DNA of 64,000 bases from Paenibacillus sp. FSL H8-0332 (GCF_037963835.1 NZ_CP150145.1:4030001-4094000); one strand, 5' to 3'. Counted from the stretch's first letter, positions 15,643 to 24,814 are shown. Notes: generated from the letters alone by a model not told the origin. Program-made: numbers and translations.

Positions 15643-17034
15643 TCAACGGAAGGGGAATTTCATTCCGCCTTTACCGGCAAGGCCCTTGAGCTGCTTCATG
15701 GCGTTCTTCTTACCGCCCTTGCCGCCTCCGCCGCCCATCATGCCAGAGAACTGCTTCATCATCTTGCGCATTTCATCGAATTGCTTGATGAGCCGGTTCA
15801 CCTCAGCAACGTTGGTACCGCTGCCTGCTGCAATACGCTTGCGGCGGTTGTGGTTGATAATCTCTGGCTGGGCTTTCTCGGCCTTGGTCATGGAATGAAC
15901 AATGGCTTCGACGCGGCCCATCTGCTTATCATCCACCTTCAGGTCCTTCATGCCCTTGGCCTTGTTCATGCCAGGCAGCATATCAAGAATCTGGTCGATC
16001 GGGCCAAGCTTCTTCACTTGATCCATCTGCTCCAGGAAATCATCGAACGTGAACTCTGCATTACGCATCTTACGTTCCATTTCCTTGGCCTTCTCGGTAT
16101 CGATGTTGGCCTGAGCCTTCTCGATCAGCGACAGCATGTCGCCCATGCCGAGTATCCGTGAAGCCATCCGCTCCGGATGGAACGGCTCCAGTGCATCGAT
16201 CTTCTCGCCGAGAGCAGCGAATTTGATTGGGCAGCCGGTAACCGCCTTGACGGATAACGCAGCACCCCCACGGGTGTCGCCGTCAAGCTTCGTAAGCACT
16301 ACGCCGGTAAGCTCCAGCTGCTTGTTGAAGCTATCCGCCACATTCACGGCATCCTGACCGGTCATGGCATCGACTACCAGGAGCACTTCGTCCGGAGTTA
16401 CCACGTTATGGATCTGCTTCAGCTCTTCCATCAGCTCTTCATCAATATGCAGGCGGCCTGCCGTATCGACGATGACATAATCCAGGTTGTTATCCTTCGC
16501 ATGCTGAACACCTTGTCTGGCAATCTCTACCGGACTGATCTGATCACCCAGCGAGAAGACCGGAACCTTGATCTGTTCTCCCAGCACCTGCAGCTGCTTG
16601 ATCGCAGCCGGACGATAGATATCGGCGGCTACGAGTAACGGGCGGTGATTACCCTTCTGAAGCAGCTTCGCCAGCTTACCAGAAGTGGTCGTCTTACCTG
16701 CGCCCTGCAGACCCGTCATCATAATGACCGTCGGCGGCTTGTTCGACTTAGCCAGCTTCGCCTGGCTTCCGCCCATCAGCTCGGTCAATTCCTTATTAAC
16801 AATATCGATGATGACCATGCCTGGCGTAAAGCTGTCCATGACTTCCGTACCGATGGACTTCTCCTTCACCTTGGACACGAAGTCCTTGACGACCTTGAAG
16901 TTAACATCGGCTTCCAGAAGGGCCAGCCGCACTTCACGCATCGCTTCGTTTACGTCATCTTCGGATACTTTCCCTTTGCCGCGCAGTTTGCTGAACACAT
17001 TCTGCAATCTTCCGGTTAATCCTTCAAATGCCAT
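15643..17034 (-). CDS. ffh: Signal recognition particle protein Ffh (SRP54)
   Basis: Ffh binds signal sequences and the SRP RNA and delivers ribosomes to FtsY. The N domain begins MAFEGLTGRLQNVFSKLRGKG. The G domain has GLQGAGKTT (G1), DTAGRLHID (G3) and TKLDGDTRGG (G4). The C-terminal M domain is methionine-rich (MRKMMKQFSGMMGGGGG). The length of 463 residues is normal. It follows ylxM by about 20 bases. Confidence 0.97.
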   Translation of the reverse strand: MAFEGLTGRLQNVFSKLRGKGKVSEDDVNEAMREVRLALLEADVNFKVVKDFVSKVKEKSIGTEVMDSFTPGMVIIDIVNKELTELMGGSQAKLAKSNKPPTVIMMTGLQGAGKTTTSGKLAKLLQKGNHRPLLVAADIYRPAAIKQLQVLGEQIKVPVFSLGDQISPVEIARQGVQHAKDNNLDYVIVDTAGRLHIDEELMEELKQIHNVVTPDEVLLVVDAMTGQDAVNVADSFNKQLELTGVVLTKLDGDTRGGAALSVKAVTGCPIKFAALGEKIDALEPFHPERMASRILGMGDMLSLIEKAQANIDTEKAKEMERKMRNAEFTFDDFLEQMDQVKKLGPIDQILDMLPGMNKAKGMKDLKVDDKQMGRVEAIVHSMTKAEKAQPEIINHNRRKRIAAGSGTNVAEVNRLIKQFDEMRKMMKQFSGMMGGGGGKGGKKNAMKQLKGLAGKGGMKFPFR

Positions 17035-17055
17035 AGGCGGCTCGCTCCCTTCTTC

Positions 17056-17412
17056 CTACTCTAACCTCTGCAGCCGGTCCATGAGTTCCATGAACTGCTG
17101 TTTATATTGCTCAGGCAGCATTACCGTATCAGGCAGTCTGCGCAGTTCTTCTAAGTATTTGTTACGTTCTTCATGCTTGGACAGGAGTCCAAGCTTCTCT
17201 TCATAATTATCAAGCACTTGCTCCGCCCGCTTGATATGCTCGTACACAGCCTGGCGGCTAATTTCAAATTCCGCTGCGATCTCCCCCAGGGAGAAATCAT
17301 CATGGAAATAATATTTGAGAAACGTCTGTTGCTTATCAGTAAGCAGCCGTTCATAGAAAGCAAATAACAGGTTGATCCGGTTGGTTTTCTCGAGCCTATT
17401 CTCCTGACTCAT
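17056..17412 (-). CDS. ylxM: YlxM, UPF0122 HTH protein of the SRP operon
   Basis: YlxM (118 residues) is a small DNA-binding-like protein with a sigma-70 region 4-type HTH: LLTDKQQTFLKYYF, FSLGEIAAEFEISRQAVYEHI. In Firmicutes it lies next to ffh and is thought to modulate SRP. The start was placed at ATG 17412, with GGGAGTG upstream; a TTG at 17433 is less likely. Confidence 0.93.
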   Translation of the reverse strand: MSQENRLEKTNRINLLFAFYERLLTDKQQTFLKYYFHDDFSLGEIAAEFEISRQAVYEHIKRAEQVLDNYEEKLGLLSKHEERNKYLEELRRLPDTVMLPEQYKQQFMELMDRLQRLE

Positions 17413-17582
17413 TAAGGGCACTCCCTTCGTCAAGGAAAAACACTTTACAGCTTCACAACGTCCCTTATGATACCGAAAACAAAGAAAGATGTCAAGTCTT
17501 TTTACTTGTCATCTTTCACTTTGCCCGAAACCGGCATTCCGGCGCTGAAATCCAGCACCATTCCCGCTTCATACCTCCACCA

Positions 17583-18230
17583 TTAATGAATAGGCAGGAT
17601 GTATAACAATACAACGAAGAAGTGCAGAATGGTTCCCGCAAGCACGAATAAATGCCAGATCGCATGATGATACGGGAAGCCGCGCCATACATAAAACACG
17701 GTGCCCAGAGTGTACAGCAGTCCGCCAATCATCAGCAGAGTCATCCCGCCGCTGGCGACGGCCTGGGACAGAGGGCTCCAGGCGATTACGATCATCCAGC
17801 CCATCGCAATGTAGAAGACGGTGGACATGAACAGGAATTTTTTGACGAAAAAAGCCTTGAAGAAAACACCGAATACCGCCACTCCCCAAGCGATACCGAA
17901 TAACGTCCAGCCCAGCGGTCCGCGGATCGCCACCAGCATAAACGGGGTGTACGTTCCGGCAATGAATAAGTAAATCGAAGAGTGGTCAAGGAATTCAAAG
18001 AAGTCCTTCGCCTTGCCGTCTCTGAGACTATGCACCATCGTTGAATTAAAATACAGGATCAGCATAGTAGCGCCGTAAATGGAGAAACTGACTACATGCC
18101 AGGCTGTGCCGTTCTGAACAGCATATACGATCAGCAGAACCAGCGCAGCAATACTTAATAGAGCGCCGATCCCGTGTGTAACCGCATTTGCTACTTCTTC
18201 CTTACGGCTGTAAGTGTGAGTATTTGCCAT
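17583..18230 (-). CDS. trhA: TrhA/hemolysin III family membrane protein
   Basis: This 215-residue PAQR-type protein has seven hydrophobic segments. Family motifs are present: EVANAVTHGIGA near the N-terminus, NSTMVHSL and FFEFLDHSSIYLFIAGTYTP in the middle, and HAIWHLFVLAGTILHFF at the end. The conserved His and Ser/Asp residues form a metal site in PAQR proteins. The hemolysin name is historical; family members are proposed to affect membrane lipid homeostasis. Confidence 0.92.
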   Translation of the reverse strand: MANTHTYSRKEEVANAVTHGIGALLSIAALVLLIVYAVQNGTAWHVVSFSIYGATMLILYFNSTMVHSLRDGKAKDFFEFLDHSSIYLFIAGTYTPFMLVAIRGPLGWTLFGIAWGVAVFGVFFKAFFVKKFLFMSTVFYIAMGWMIVIAWSPLSQAVASGGMTLLMIGGLLYTLGTVFYVWRGFPYHHAIWHLFVLAGTILHFFVVLLYILPIH

Positions 18231-18293
18231 ACCATATTCCTTCCGTCTTGCGGTTTCCTTCTATTATAGCCGTTTCCCTGAAGTCCTTCCAGC

Positions 18294-19814
18294 TTACTTA
18301 AGCTGGTACAGCTCGGTATACTTCGCTTCCAGATAATCTGCCAGATAATCAGGATTCAGCGGTTCGCCTGTAACTTGCTCAATAATCTGCGAAGGGGTCA
18401 GGCTCTGGCCGTAGCGGTATACCTTGTCTGTAAGCCATTCCTTGATCGGCAGCAGGTTGCCCGCGGCAATCAGCTCTTCGAACTCCGGCAGTTCCTTACG
18501 CAGAGTGTTCAGCATCTGGGCCGCATACATGTTACCCAGAGAATAGGAAGCGAAATAGCCGAAGTCTCCACCGGACCAATGAACGTCCTGCAGTACGCCA
18601 AGCGCATCCGTAGGCGGTGTAATACCTAAGTATTCCTGATACTTCGCATTCCAGGTCTTAGGCAGATCCTTCACTTCAAGCCCTTCATTGAAAATCAGCT
18701 TCTCAATCTCATAGCGCACAATGATATGCAGGTTATACGTCAGCTCATCGGCTTCGATCCTAATGAAGGAATTGCCTACACTGTTGATCGCCCGGTAAAA
18801 GTCTTCCATCTCCACGTTCGCAAGCTGCTCCGGGAAATGCTGCTGCAGATCGCCGTAGTAACGCTGCCAGAAAGCCCGGCTGCGGCCGATCATATTCTCC
18901 CACAGTCTGGACTGGGATTCATGAATTCCCATGGAGGCGCCCTGTGCCAACGGTGTACCAATCAGCTCTTCCCCGAAATTCTGCTCGTACAGGGCATGTC
19001 CGCCCTCATGCAGTGAGCTGAAGATGGAGCTGGTCACATTATCGAGCAGATAGTTCGTTGTAATGCGGACATCGCCGGGGTTCAGCCCTGTAGCGAACGG
19101 ATGCACACTCTCATCCAGACGTCCTGCCTCGAAATCATAGCCCATCTGTTCGAGTAAGAAGAGGCCGAATTTCTCCTGCTGCTCCTTAGGGAAGATCTGG
19201 CTCAGGAATTCGGTGTCCGGCTTGTTCGGCGAAGCATTGATCGCTTCAGCCAGCGGAACAAGACGGCTGCGCAGACGGGTGAAGATCGCATCCACCTTAT
19301 CCACGGTCAAATCCGGCTCGTACATATCCAGCAGTGTGTCATATCGCGAGCCTTGTACACCCCAATAATCAATGAACTCTTGTTTGAAGGCCACAATCTT
19401 GCTCAGATAAGGCTCGAAGGAGGCAAAATCATTATCATCCTTAGCCTCTTCCCAGATCGTCTGCGCATGGGCGGTGAGAACAGAATACTCCTCGAAGGTC
19501 TTGGAGGGAATGCTTTTGCTGCGCTGGTACTCCTTGCGGGTATCCTTCACAATCTTATTCTGATTACTATCTAGCTGCTCCGCCACTTCCGGGCGGCTGA
19601 GATACTCTGTGAACGCCCCGATCTCCTCCGATACCTGGAGTCTGAATGCCTCTGCACTCAGCATACCCAGCGTGGCGGAACGGGTCTCTACGCCTTTGCG
19701 GGGCGCGCCTGTACGCAGATCCCAGCCCAGAAGTCCAATTGCTTCATAATAGCCTCTGATTTTGAATAATAGCTCGCTGAATTTATCCCATTGTTCCCGG
19801 ACCTGCTGTTCCAT
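18294..19814 (-). CDS. M32 family (Taq-type) metallocarboxypeptidase
   Basis: This 506-residue cytoplasmic zinc carboxypeptidase has the M32 zinc motif HEGGH (in SSLHEGGHALYEQ) and the downstream glutamate region GIHESQSRLWENMIGRS. Other family blocks are GLLGWDLRTG at the N-terminus, DVRITTNYL and the C-terminal GDFGYFASYSLGNMYAAQ. Members release C-terminal amino acids with broad specificity. It is monocistronic between trhA and the divergent carbonic anhydrase. Confidence 0.95.
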   Translation of the reverse strand: MEQQVREQWDKFSELLFKIRGYYEAIGLLGWDLRTGAPRKGVETRSATLGMLSAEAFRLQVSEEIGAFTEYLSRPEVAEQLDSNQNKIVKDTRKEYQRSKSIPSKTFEEYSVLTAHAQTIWEEAKDDNDFASFEPYLSKIVAFKQEFIDYWGVQGSRYDTLLDMYEPDLTVDKVDAIFTRLRSRLVPLAEAINASPNKPDTEFLSQIFPKEQQEKFGLFLLEQMGYDFEAGRLDESVHPFATGLNPGDVRITTNYLLDNVTSSIFSSLHEGGHALYEQNFGEELIGTPLAQGASMGIHESQSRLWENMIGRSRAFWQRYYGDLQQHFPEQLANVEMEDFYRAINSVGNSFIRIEADELTYNLHIIVRYEIEKLIFNEGLEVKDLPKTWNAKYQEYLGITPPTDALGVLQDVHWSGGDFGYFASYSLGNMYAAQMLNTLRKELPEFEELIAAGNLLPIKEWLTDKVYRYGQSLTPSQIIEQVTGEPLNPDYLADYLEAKYTELYQLK

Positions 19815-20045
19815 GTCTGAGCACCTGCCTTGTCATTTTTTTCTACTCCTCTTGATGATACTTTTTATAATCGTTATAATCAAATTCGGGCTGTATCTCT
19901 TCAAATTTGAAGTAGTTAACGGCCCACAGGCGCGGAGACAGACTCTGCTTACATTTTGCAATATTTGATTACAGGAAGTCCTTTATGTTCGCGGCAAGAC
20001 GCAGTACAATGGATTACAGTTTAATCTTAAGGAGGCACATGGCTT

Positions 20046-20609
20046 ATGAGTCAGGTTACAGACATTATGGAGTTCAACAAGCATTTTGTAGAGGAAAAGG
20101 CATACGAGAGCTATCTGACCAGCCGCTTCCCGGATAAAAAAATGCTGATCATCACCTGTATGGACACACGGCTTGTTGAGCTTCTGCCCAAAGCAATGAA
20201 TTTCAAGAATGGTGATGTCAAAATCATCAAAAATGCCGGAGCCATAATCTCCCAGCCGTTCGGAAGCGTCATGCGCAGCGTAATGGTTGCGCTATACGAA
20301 CTGGACGCTGACGAAGTGATTGTCGTCGGCCATTATGAATGCGGCATGGCTTCCCTGAATGCTGACCATATGATTAACTCCATCAAGGAACGCGGCGTGT
20401 CCGAGGAAGTACTCAGTACTTTGGAGAATTCGGGGATTAAGCTGACCAAATGGCTGCGCGGGTTTGACAACGTAGAGGAAGGGGTAATTCAGACTGTGGA
20501 GCTGATTAAGCGCCATCCCTTACTCCCCCCAAACGTACCTATTCACGGCATGATCATCGATCCGGCTACCGGAGCGCTTGAGCTTGTCTCGGACGGATAC
20601 GCGGACTAA
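20046..20609 (+). CDS. Beta-class carbonic anhydrase
   Basis: This enzyme interconverts CO2 and bicarbonate. The zinc ligands of the beta class are seen: Cys and the Asp-Arg dyad in CMDTRL, then His and Cys in VGHYECGM. NAGAIISQPFGSVMRS is the usual linking motif. At 187 residues it matches the short YtiB type of Bacillales. AAGGAGG precedes the ATG and a TACAAT at 20008-20013 may be its -10. Confidence 0.92.
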   Translation: MSQVTDIMEFNKHFVEEKAYESYLTSRFPDKKMLIITCMDTRLVELLPKAMNFKNGDVKIIKNAGAIISQPFGSVMRSVMVALYELDADEVIVVGHYECGMASLNADHMINSIKERGVSEEVLSTLENSGIKLTKWLRGFDNVEEGVIQTVELIKRHPLLPPNVPIHGMIIDPATGALELVSDGYAD

Positions 20610-20633
20610 GGCAACTCTCTGATACTGCTGTTT

Positions 20634-20661
20634 GCGCGGGTCCCGGACCCGCGCTTTTTTT
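20634..20661 (+). terminator. Terminator after the carbonic anhydrase gene
   Basis: GCGCGGGTCC and GGACCCGCGC form a 10-bp stem followed by seven T. Confidence 0.93.
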
Positions 20662-20720
20662 GTGTCCGGGGGTCCGGGCCAATGCCGGATGATAACATTT
20701 ATATTTGTGATTACAAGTGG

Positions 20721-20761
20721 AAACGGCTTTGCCGTCCTTTAAAGGACGGTACCGTTTCAGC
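20721..20761. repeat. Dispersed palindromic repeat, second copy
   Basis: AAACGG (20721-20726) pairs with CCGTTT (20752-20757), enclosing a perfect CCGTCCTTT/AAAGGACGG stem. Its right arm GGTACCGTTTCAGC is identical to 857-870, and the core resembles 25233-25282. The region 20662-20906 holds no other gene. Confidence 0.6.
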
Positions 20762-20906
20762 GAGAAATAGAAGGATAAGTTATCGTGTGAAACATATAAA
20801 TTCTTATATTTTAAAAATTGAAACCTTAGCCTCCGCTCTGCGTATTACCGGGCAACAGCCAGGTAAACTGGGTGTTACCAATACTTCTAGGAGGTTCTCG
20901 TACTCG

Positions 20907-21341
20907 ATGAAACCAATGAAACGTGTAATGATGATCGTCATGGCCTTCACACTATTCTTCGCCGTCACTGTTCCTGACTTCGCAGATGCCCGCCGCGGCG
21001 GGGGCTTCAAATCAGGAAGCCGGGGATTCACAACGACCCCGAAGAAATCAACCACTGATAATGTGAAAAAAAGCGATAGCACCAAAAGCAACACCAACGG
21101 AACTGCAGCGAATGCGAACCGCGGCTTCTTTAGCGGCGGCGGACTGATGAAAGGCCTGATGATCGGCGGGATCGCCGGCTTCCTCTTCGGCGGAATGTTC
21201 GCCGGAATGGGCGCTTTAGGCAATATTATCGGATTCATGATTAACATGCTGGCCATCTACTTCGTCGTGATGCTGATTATGAACTTCTTCAAGCGCAGAC
21301 AGGAACGACGCAGAATGCAGGAAAGAGACGGACGCTACTAA
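20907..21341 (+). CDS. Secreted or membrane protein resembling the N-terminal half of Tim44-like proteins
   Basis: The 144-residue protein has a signal peptide ending ADA, then RRGGGFKSGSRGF, a low-complexity S/T/K/N linker, and a glycine-rich hydrophobic hairpin (about 76-125, GIAGFLFGGMFAGMG). A basic RRQERRR tail follows. Bacterial Tim44-domain proteins start this way, but the Tim44 domain itself is missing here. AGGAGG lies 12 bases upstream of ATG 20907. Its stop overlaps the next gene's ATG (TAATG). Confidence 0.6.
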   Translation: MKPMKRVMMIVMAFTLFFAVTVPDFADARRGGGFKSGSRGFTTTPKKSTTDNVKKSDSTKSNTNGTAANANRGFFSGGGLMKGLMIGGIAGFLFGGMFAGMGALGNIIGFMINMLAIYFVVMLIMNFFKRRQERRRMQERDGRY

Positions 21342-21628
21342 TGGGTGTTACCGTACTCAGCATGGACGAGATTATCAATGCGATCTGCCTGCATATGGCG
21401 GAACGCAAGGCTGTACGGGTGGAGGAAGTCCAGGTGGAACTCAGCTGTGACGAGGACACCGGCTACACAGCAGAGGTCTGGATACAGGGACGCAGCCAGT
21501 TCCTGGTCGAGTCCAACATGATTGAGTCCATTCTTCGCTACGTGCACAGCGAATACGGCATCCGTGCCTACCGTGAAGATGTACGGCTGGAGTTGGACGA
21601 AGAGATTACAGCAGTTGTGAACACGTAA
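21341..21628 (+). CDS. DUF2653/YxcD-like protein
   Basis: The 95-residue acidic protein (SMDEIINAICLHMAERK, VQVELSCDEDTGYTAEVW, LELDEEI) resembles the YxcD/DUF2653 family of Bacillales from memory of its pattern. No catalytic motif is visible. It is coupled to the preceding membrane protein gene by a TAATG overlap, so the two probably act together, and a perfect terminator follows. Confidence 0.6.
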   Translation: MGVTVLSMDEIINAICLHMAERKAVRVEEVQVELSCDEDTGYTAEVWIQGRSQFLVESNMIESILRYVHSEYGIRAYREDVRLELDEEITAVVNT

Positions 21629-21653
21629 GTGTTGCAAGACTTGATCGAATAAA

Positions 21654-21690
21654 GGGATGACCCCGGGTAGCGGGGTCATCCCTTTTGTTT
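21654..21690 (+). terminator. Terminator after the DUF2653-like gene
   Basis: GGGATGACCCCG and CGGGGTCATCCC form a perfect 12-bp stem followed by TTTTG. Confidence 0.93.
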
Positions 21691-21732
21691 TCTCTACCTT
21701 TTATTGTCACTGCCTTATATTCACAAAATAAC

Positions 21733-22704
21733 TTATCCTTCCGGCGTATGGAATCCGGCCAGCACATCGTCCCTGCCAACCCGCGCAGTGTCGCTGCTGT
21801 GCAGCTCAGCCCAAGGCACACGCTGCTGCCGCAACGTCGCCGCTGTTCCTTCCGATGTGTACTCCTCATACCTGACCGTCTGCTCATTGGCAGGCTGGCC
21901 CCAATGATCCCAGCCTTGGGGGTGGATGTGCTGGCCCATCCGGCAATCCACAAAGGCTGTCTTGGCATGCTCCCGCCATGGACGGCCCAGGAATACCGGC
22001 GCTGTGCCCGGCTCAGCGCTTAGATAACAATGACTGAACACGTAGCCGTAGGCCTGCCCTTCGGGAGTGGAGGCTGCCGTGATGTAGCCTGCATGGCCTC
22101 CGCTATTCCGCAGGCTGTGCAGCGTACAATGCTCGAAGTAGGCCGTTGCTCCGCCAAAGATATAATCTACGGTTCCCTCAATATAACAGTGCTGGTACAA
22201 CTGGCGGTACTGCGCGTGATGCTCCCGCAGCGGAACGCCGCCGAACAGCAGGCGCTCTCTGGGGGCCGGCGGCAGCGGACCGGTGAACAGCGTGTCCTGA
22301 TGGCCCTTGAATGTACAATTCCGGAATACCGTCTCATCACAATGGGCGTACACCGCCACTGCCTGCCCTACCTCACCGCCTTGTCCTGCTGTATTGGAGA
22401 CAGTCAGATTCTCCAGCACCAGCTTCCTGCCGCCCAGGAACAGGGTGGGAGTGGCAAAGGTCCCGATCTCTTCCCCCTGCTCATCCAGCTCCCGGGCATA
22501 GCGGTTCATCGTGATCTCCACTTGTCCGATGCCGATGATACGGAGACAGGAGCGGTAGATCCGCACCTCCTCCTTATACACTCCCGGCATAATGTAGAGT
22601 GTTGCCTCTGTATCCGGGTCCAGCCGTTCCAGGGCATCGACTGCCGCCTGAATGGTAGAGTAATCACCTAAGCCCTCCTTGCCCACCAGCATCCCTTTTC
22701 CCAT
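21733..22704 (-). CDS. Pectinesterase (CE8 family), no signal peptide
   Basis: This right-handed beta-helix enzyme would demethylate pectin or oligogalacturonides. CE8 motifs appear in order: GDYSTIQAAVDAL, GQAVAVYAHCD, GHQDTLFTG (oxyanion Gln and Asp), EGTVDYIFGGATAYF (nucleophilic Asp) and LGRPWREHAKT (Arg). There is no signal peptide, so it probably acts in the cytoplasm on imported methylated oligomers. The remnant of a sugar-binding lipoprotein beside it suggests a former pectin-oligomer uptake locus. The start may be ATG 22704 or the ATG four codons later. Confidence 0.92.
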   Translation of the reverse strand: MGKGMLVGKEGLGDYSTIQAAVDALERLDPDTEATLYIMPGVYKEEVRIYRSCLRIIGIGQVEITMNRYARELDEQGEEIGTFATPTLFLGGRKLVLENLTVSNTAGQGGEVGQAVAVYAHCDETVFRNCTFKGHQDTLFTGPLPPAPRERLLFGGVPLREHHAQYRQLYQHCYIEGTVDYIFGGATAYFEHCTLHSLRNSGGHAGYITAASTPEGQAYGYVFSHCYLSAEPGTAPVFLGRPWREHAKTAFVDCRMGQHIHPQGWDHWGQPANEQTVRYEEYTSEGTAATLRQQRVPWAELHSSDTARVGRDDVLAGFHTPEG

Positions 22705-22743
22705 CCTCTCTCACGTAATGGCCTTCACTTAAAGCCTGCTTAC

Positions 22744-23215
22744 TTACTTCTGTGTCAGTTTATATGCAGCTTCATATTCCTCGGTGATCTTGGTTCCGCC
22801 GGAATCCTTCCAGGTCTGCACGGCTTTCTTGAAGGCCGCCTCATCCGATTGGCCCATGATATATTTGAAGGTAGCATCTGTGATGATCTTTTGCAATTCC
22901 GTTCCCTGCTCATTATTGGTTGCCGAATCCAGCGGAACGGTTGGGTCAAGCACAGCGAACTTGTCATTCTCGCGGATCAGCTCATTAGCCAGCTGCTTCT
23001 CAGGGTTCGCATCCGGCACCAGCTCCATGCCCGGCTGCAGATCCTGCGCCAGTGTTCTCAGACTGGAGATGTCCACCATACCGGTATAGATCCCGGTCTT
23101 CCCCTGCGCGAATTGCTGCTGCTGATCCGTTTTGGCTGTAACTGCGAAATCCTGCGCCAGGTGTGTCCATATATTCCGGTGTATCGAATTCAGGGATGAA
23201 CTTGCCGCTATAGTC
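22744..23215 (-). pseudogene. Decayed extracellular solute-binding protein (sugar ABC transporter)
   Basis: An open frame of 111 codons ends in the C-terminal part of a lipoprotein solute-binding protein (AFKKAVQTWKDSGGTKITEEYEAAYKL). In-frame sequence continues upstream of its first ATG (LAQDFAVTAKTDQ, GKTGIYTGMVD). Around 23160 the frame shifts to KFIPEFDTPEYMD, and stops follow beyond about 23215. The signal peptide and N-terminal lobe are gone. It is a remnant of a LipO/YtcQ-type receptor, next to the pectinesterase. Confidence 0.8.
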
Positions 23216-23369
23216 TACTCAGATCATTGTGTTTCCCCTTTGATTTGATAGACTCTTTTAAATTATAGCGTTTTCATGAATGCGGTTCCATGATTATTTT
23301 CACGTGTGCAATTAGCAAAAGGGCTCTGTGAAGCCGTTCATCCCCCTCCTTCAGCGTAGTAGATCATGC

Positions 23370-23394
23370 AAAACAACCCCACAAAGTGGGGCTG
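23370..23394 (-). terminator. Terminator after the second LSM-like gene
   Basis: On the minus strand CAGCCCCAC-TTT-GTGGGGTTG is followed by TTTTG. Confidence 0.85.
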
Positions 23395-23428
23395 TAGCTT
23401 CGATGATGACTCAGGCTATGAGCCTTGC

Positions 23429-23797
23429 CTAGAGTAACGAAATCGCCAGCAGCTCATACAAGACCAGCGGCAGAATAACGTTGCTATTCACTGTACCGGG
23501 ATACGGATAGCCCGGGCCCGGATATCCCGGACCTGGATAGGGCTTGTAATACGGATTGTAATATCCGCGTCCCATCTCCATGGTTAGGGTTACGGCCAGG
23601 TACATATGCTTGCTGTCCATACCGGCAATCGTACCCTCATGCATCTGACCGTCAAGGGTCTGCACCTGCACTTTATGATTCAGATATGGCTTACAGGACT
23701 GGTGAAGCGAATCGCGGACCCCGTTCAGATGCTGAACCACCGCAGGGTCTGCCTGATAGATTACCGACGTTTGCGGGCCGGATGAAGTTGTCGACAT
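23429..23797 (-). CDS. LSM-like, Gly/Pro/Tyr-rich protein, paralogue of 11602-11859
   Basis: The 122-residue protein has an N-terminal helical part, an LSM-like segment (VQVQTLDGQMHEGTIAGMD-KHMYLAV) and a Tyr/Pro/Gly repeat (YYNPYYKPYPGPGYPGPG). It ends in the hydrophobic segment VILPLVLYELLAISLL. Order and ending match the protein at 11602-11859. The start was placed at ATG 23797, ten bases after GGAGG. The role is unknown; a spore-coat or surface role would be a guess from the Gly/Tyr content. Confidence 0.6.
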   Translation of the reverse strand: MSTTSSGPQTSVIYQADPAVVQHLNGVRDSLHQSCKPYLNHKVQVQTLDGQMHEGTIAGMDSKHMYLAVTLTMEMGRGYYNPYYKPYPGPGYPGPGYPYPGTVNSNVILPLVLYELLAISLL

Positions 23798-23907
23798 AAG
23801 TGTAGGACCTCCGTGTAATTGGATTTGCTTCATACTATGCACCTGCCCAGTCCGGTGTGCCTAGCCTGCTCCCCGGCGCTCATTCGATCCGCATACGCAA
23901 GCCAAAC

Positions 23908-23938
23908 AGCCGTACACCGGAAAGTCCGGTATACGGCT
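23908..23938 (-). terminator. Probable terminator after the DegV gene
   Basis: AGCCGTATACCGGA and TCCGGTGTACGGCT pair on the minus strand with one G-T/A-C offset, followed by GTTTGG. The T-tract is poor. Confidence 0.55.
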
Positions 23939-23974
23939 TAGTGATCACTTTTCTACAAGTGCTGTGCTCTCTGC

Positions 23975-24814
23975 TTAAAAAGCCACTCCAATCCCGCCCT
24001 GGCCGGCATAGGTTCCCATCACAGGTCCCATCGTGGACAGCAGAACCTCCTTGAAGGGATGCTTCTCCAGAATACGCCGCTTGATCTCCAGCGCCAGCGT
24101 CTCACAATTGCTATGGACAATGGCGATTACCGCCTGTTCATAATCATGCTGCTTCTGGTCCAGCTTGGCCAGCAGATGAGTCAGCGCCTTAGGCAGGCCG
24201 CGCGTCTTCTCGACCACTTCAACGACGCCCTCGTCGCTGATCTTCAGCAGCAGCTTGATGTTGAGCACGGAAGCCACAGCGCCGGAGATCCGGCTCAGCC
24301 GTCCGCCCTTGATCACATTCTCAAGGGTATCCAGCGTGAAGTATGCAGTCGTCTCTTCGACCTTGCTCAGCACTCTGTCCTTCAGTTCAGCCAGACTTGC
24401 GGCAGTAAGTGACCATTTGGCCGCCATGGCGACAATCAGGGTCAAGCCGCCTGAGAACAGCTTGGAATCTATAATTTCAATCGCATTCGGATGTCCTTCT
24501 TCCTCGTACATCTCCATGGCAATCATTGCGGTCTGATAAGTACTGCTAATATTAGAGGACATGCAGATGACCAGAATGTCAGTGCCTGCTTCCACTTGCT
24601 TGAAGCTGTCCAGGAAGGTCTGCGGACTCGGGCTTGCGGTAGTCGGCAATTCCTTCGATTGATGCATTCTGTCATAGAAATCCTTCGCATTCATATCATC
24701 CGGCATCAGCTCATGGCCGAAATGGACCGGCAAATGAACAATGGAGATGTCATACTGCTTCGTGTATTCAGGGGGTAGATCCGAACCGCTATCCGTAATT
24801 ATCTTGATGGGCAT
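23975..24814 (-). CDS. DegV family fatty-acid-binding protein
   Basis: DegV/FakB-type protein of 279 residues. KIITDSGSDLPPEY at the N-terminus, PTTASPSPQTFLDSF and MSSNISSTYQTA supply the Ser/Thr that hold the fatty acid carboxylate. SGGLTLIVAMAA, GGRLSRISGAVASVLNIKLLL and the final TYAGQGGIGVAF are also typical. FakB proteins present fatty acids to the kinase FakA; fakA is not in this window. GAAAGGAG precedes the ATG. Confidence 0.93.
   Translation of the reverse strand: MPIKIITDSGSDLPPEYTKQYDISIVHLPVHFGHELMPDDMNAKDFYDRMHQSKELPTTASPSPQTFLDSFKQVEAGTDILVICMSSNISSTYQTAMIAMEMYEEEGHPNAIEIIDSKLFSGGLTLIVAMAAKWSLTAASLAELKDRVLSKVEETTAYFTLDTLENVIKGGRLSRISGAVASVLNIKLLLKISDEGVVEVVEKTRGLPKALTHLLAKLDQKQHDYEQAVIAIVHSNCETLALEIKRRILEKHPFKEVLLSTMGPVMGTYAGQGGIGVAF

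Noticed and set aside
17583..18230. Hemolysin as a true toxin
   Set aside because: PAQR/TrhA proteins are membrane homeostasis proteins; the name is historical.
20682..20906. N-terminal extension of the Tim44-like N-terminal protein
   Set aside because: It contains the palindromic repeat, and the signal peptide begins at ATG 20907.
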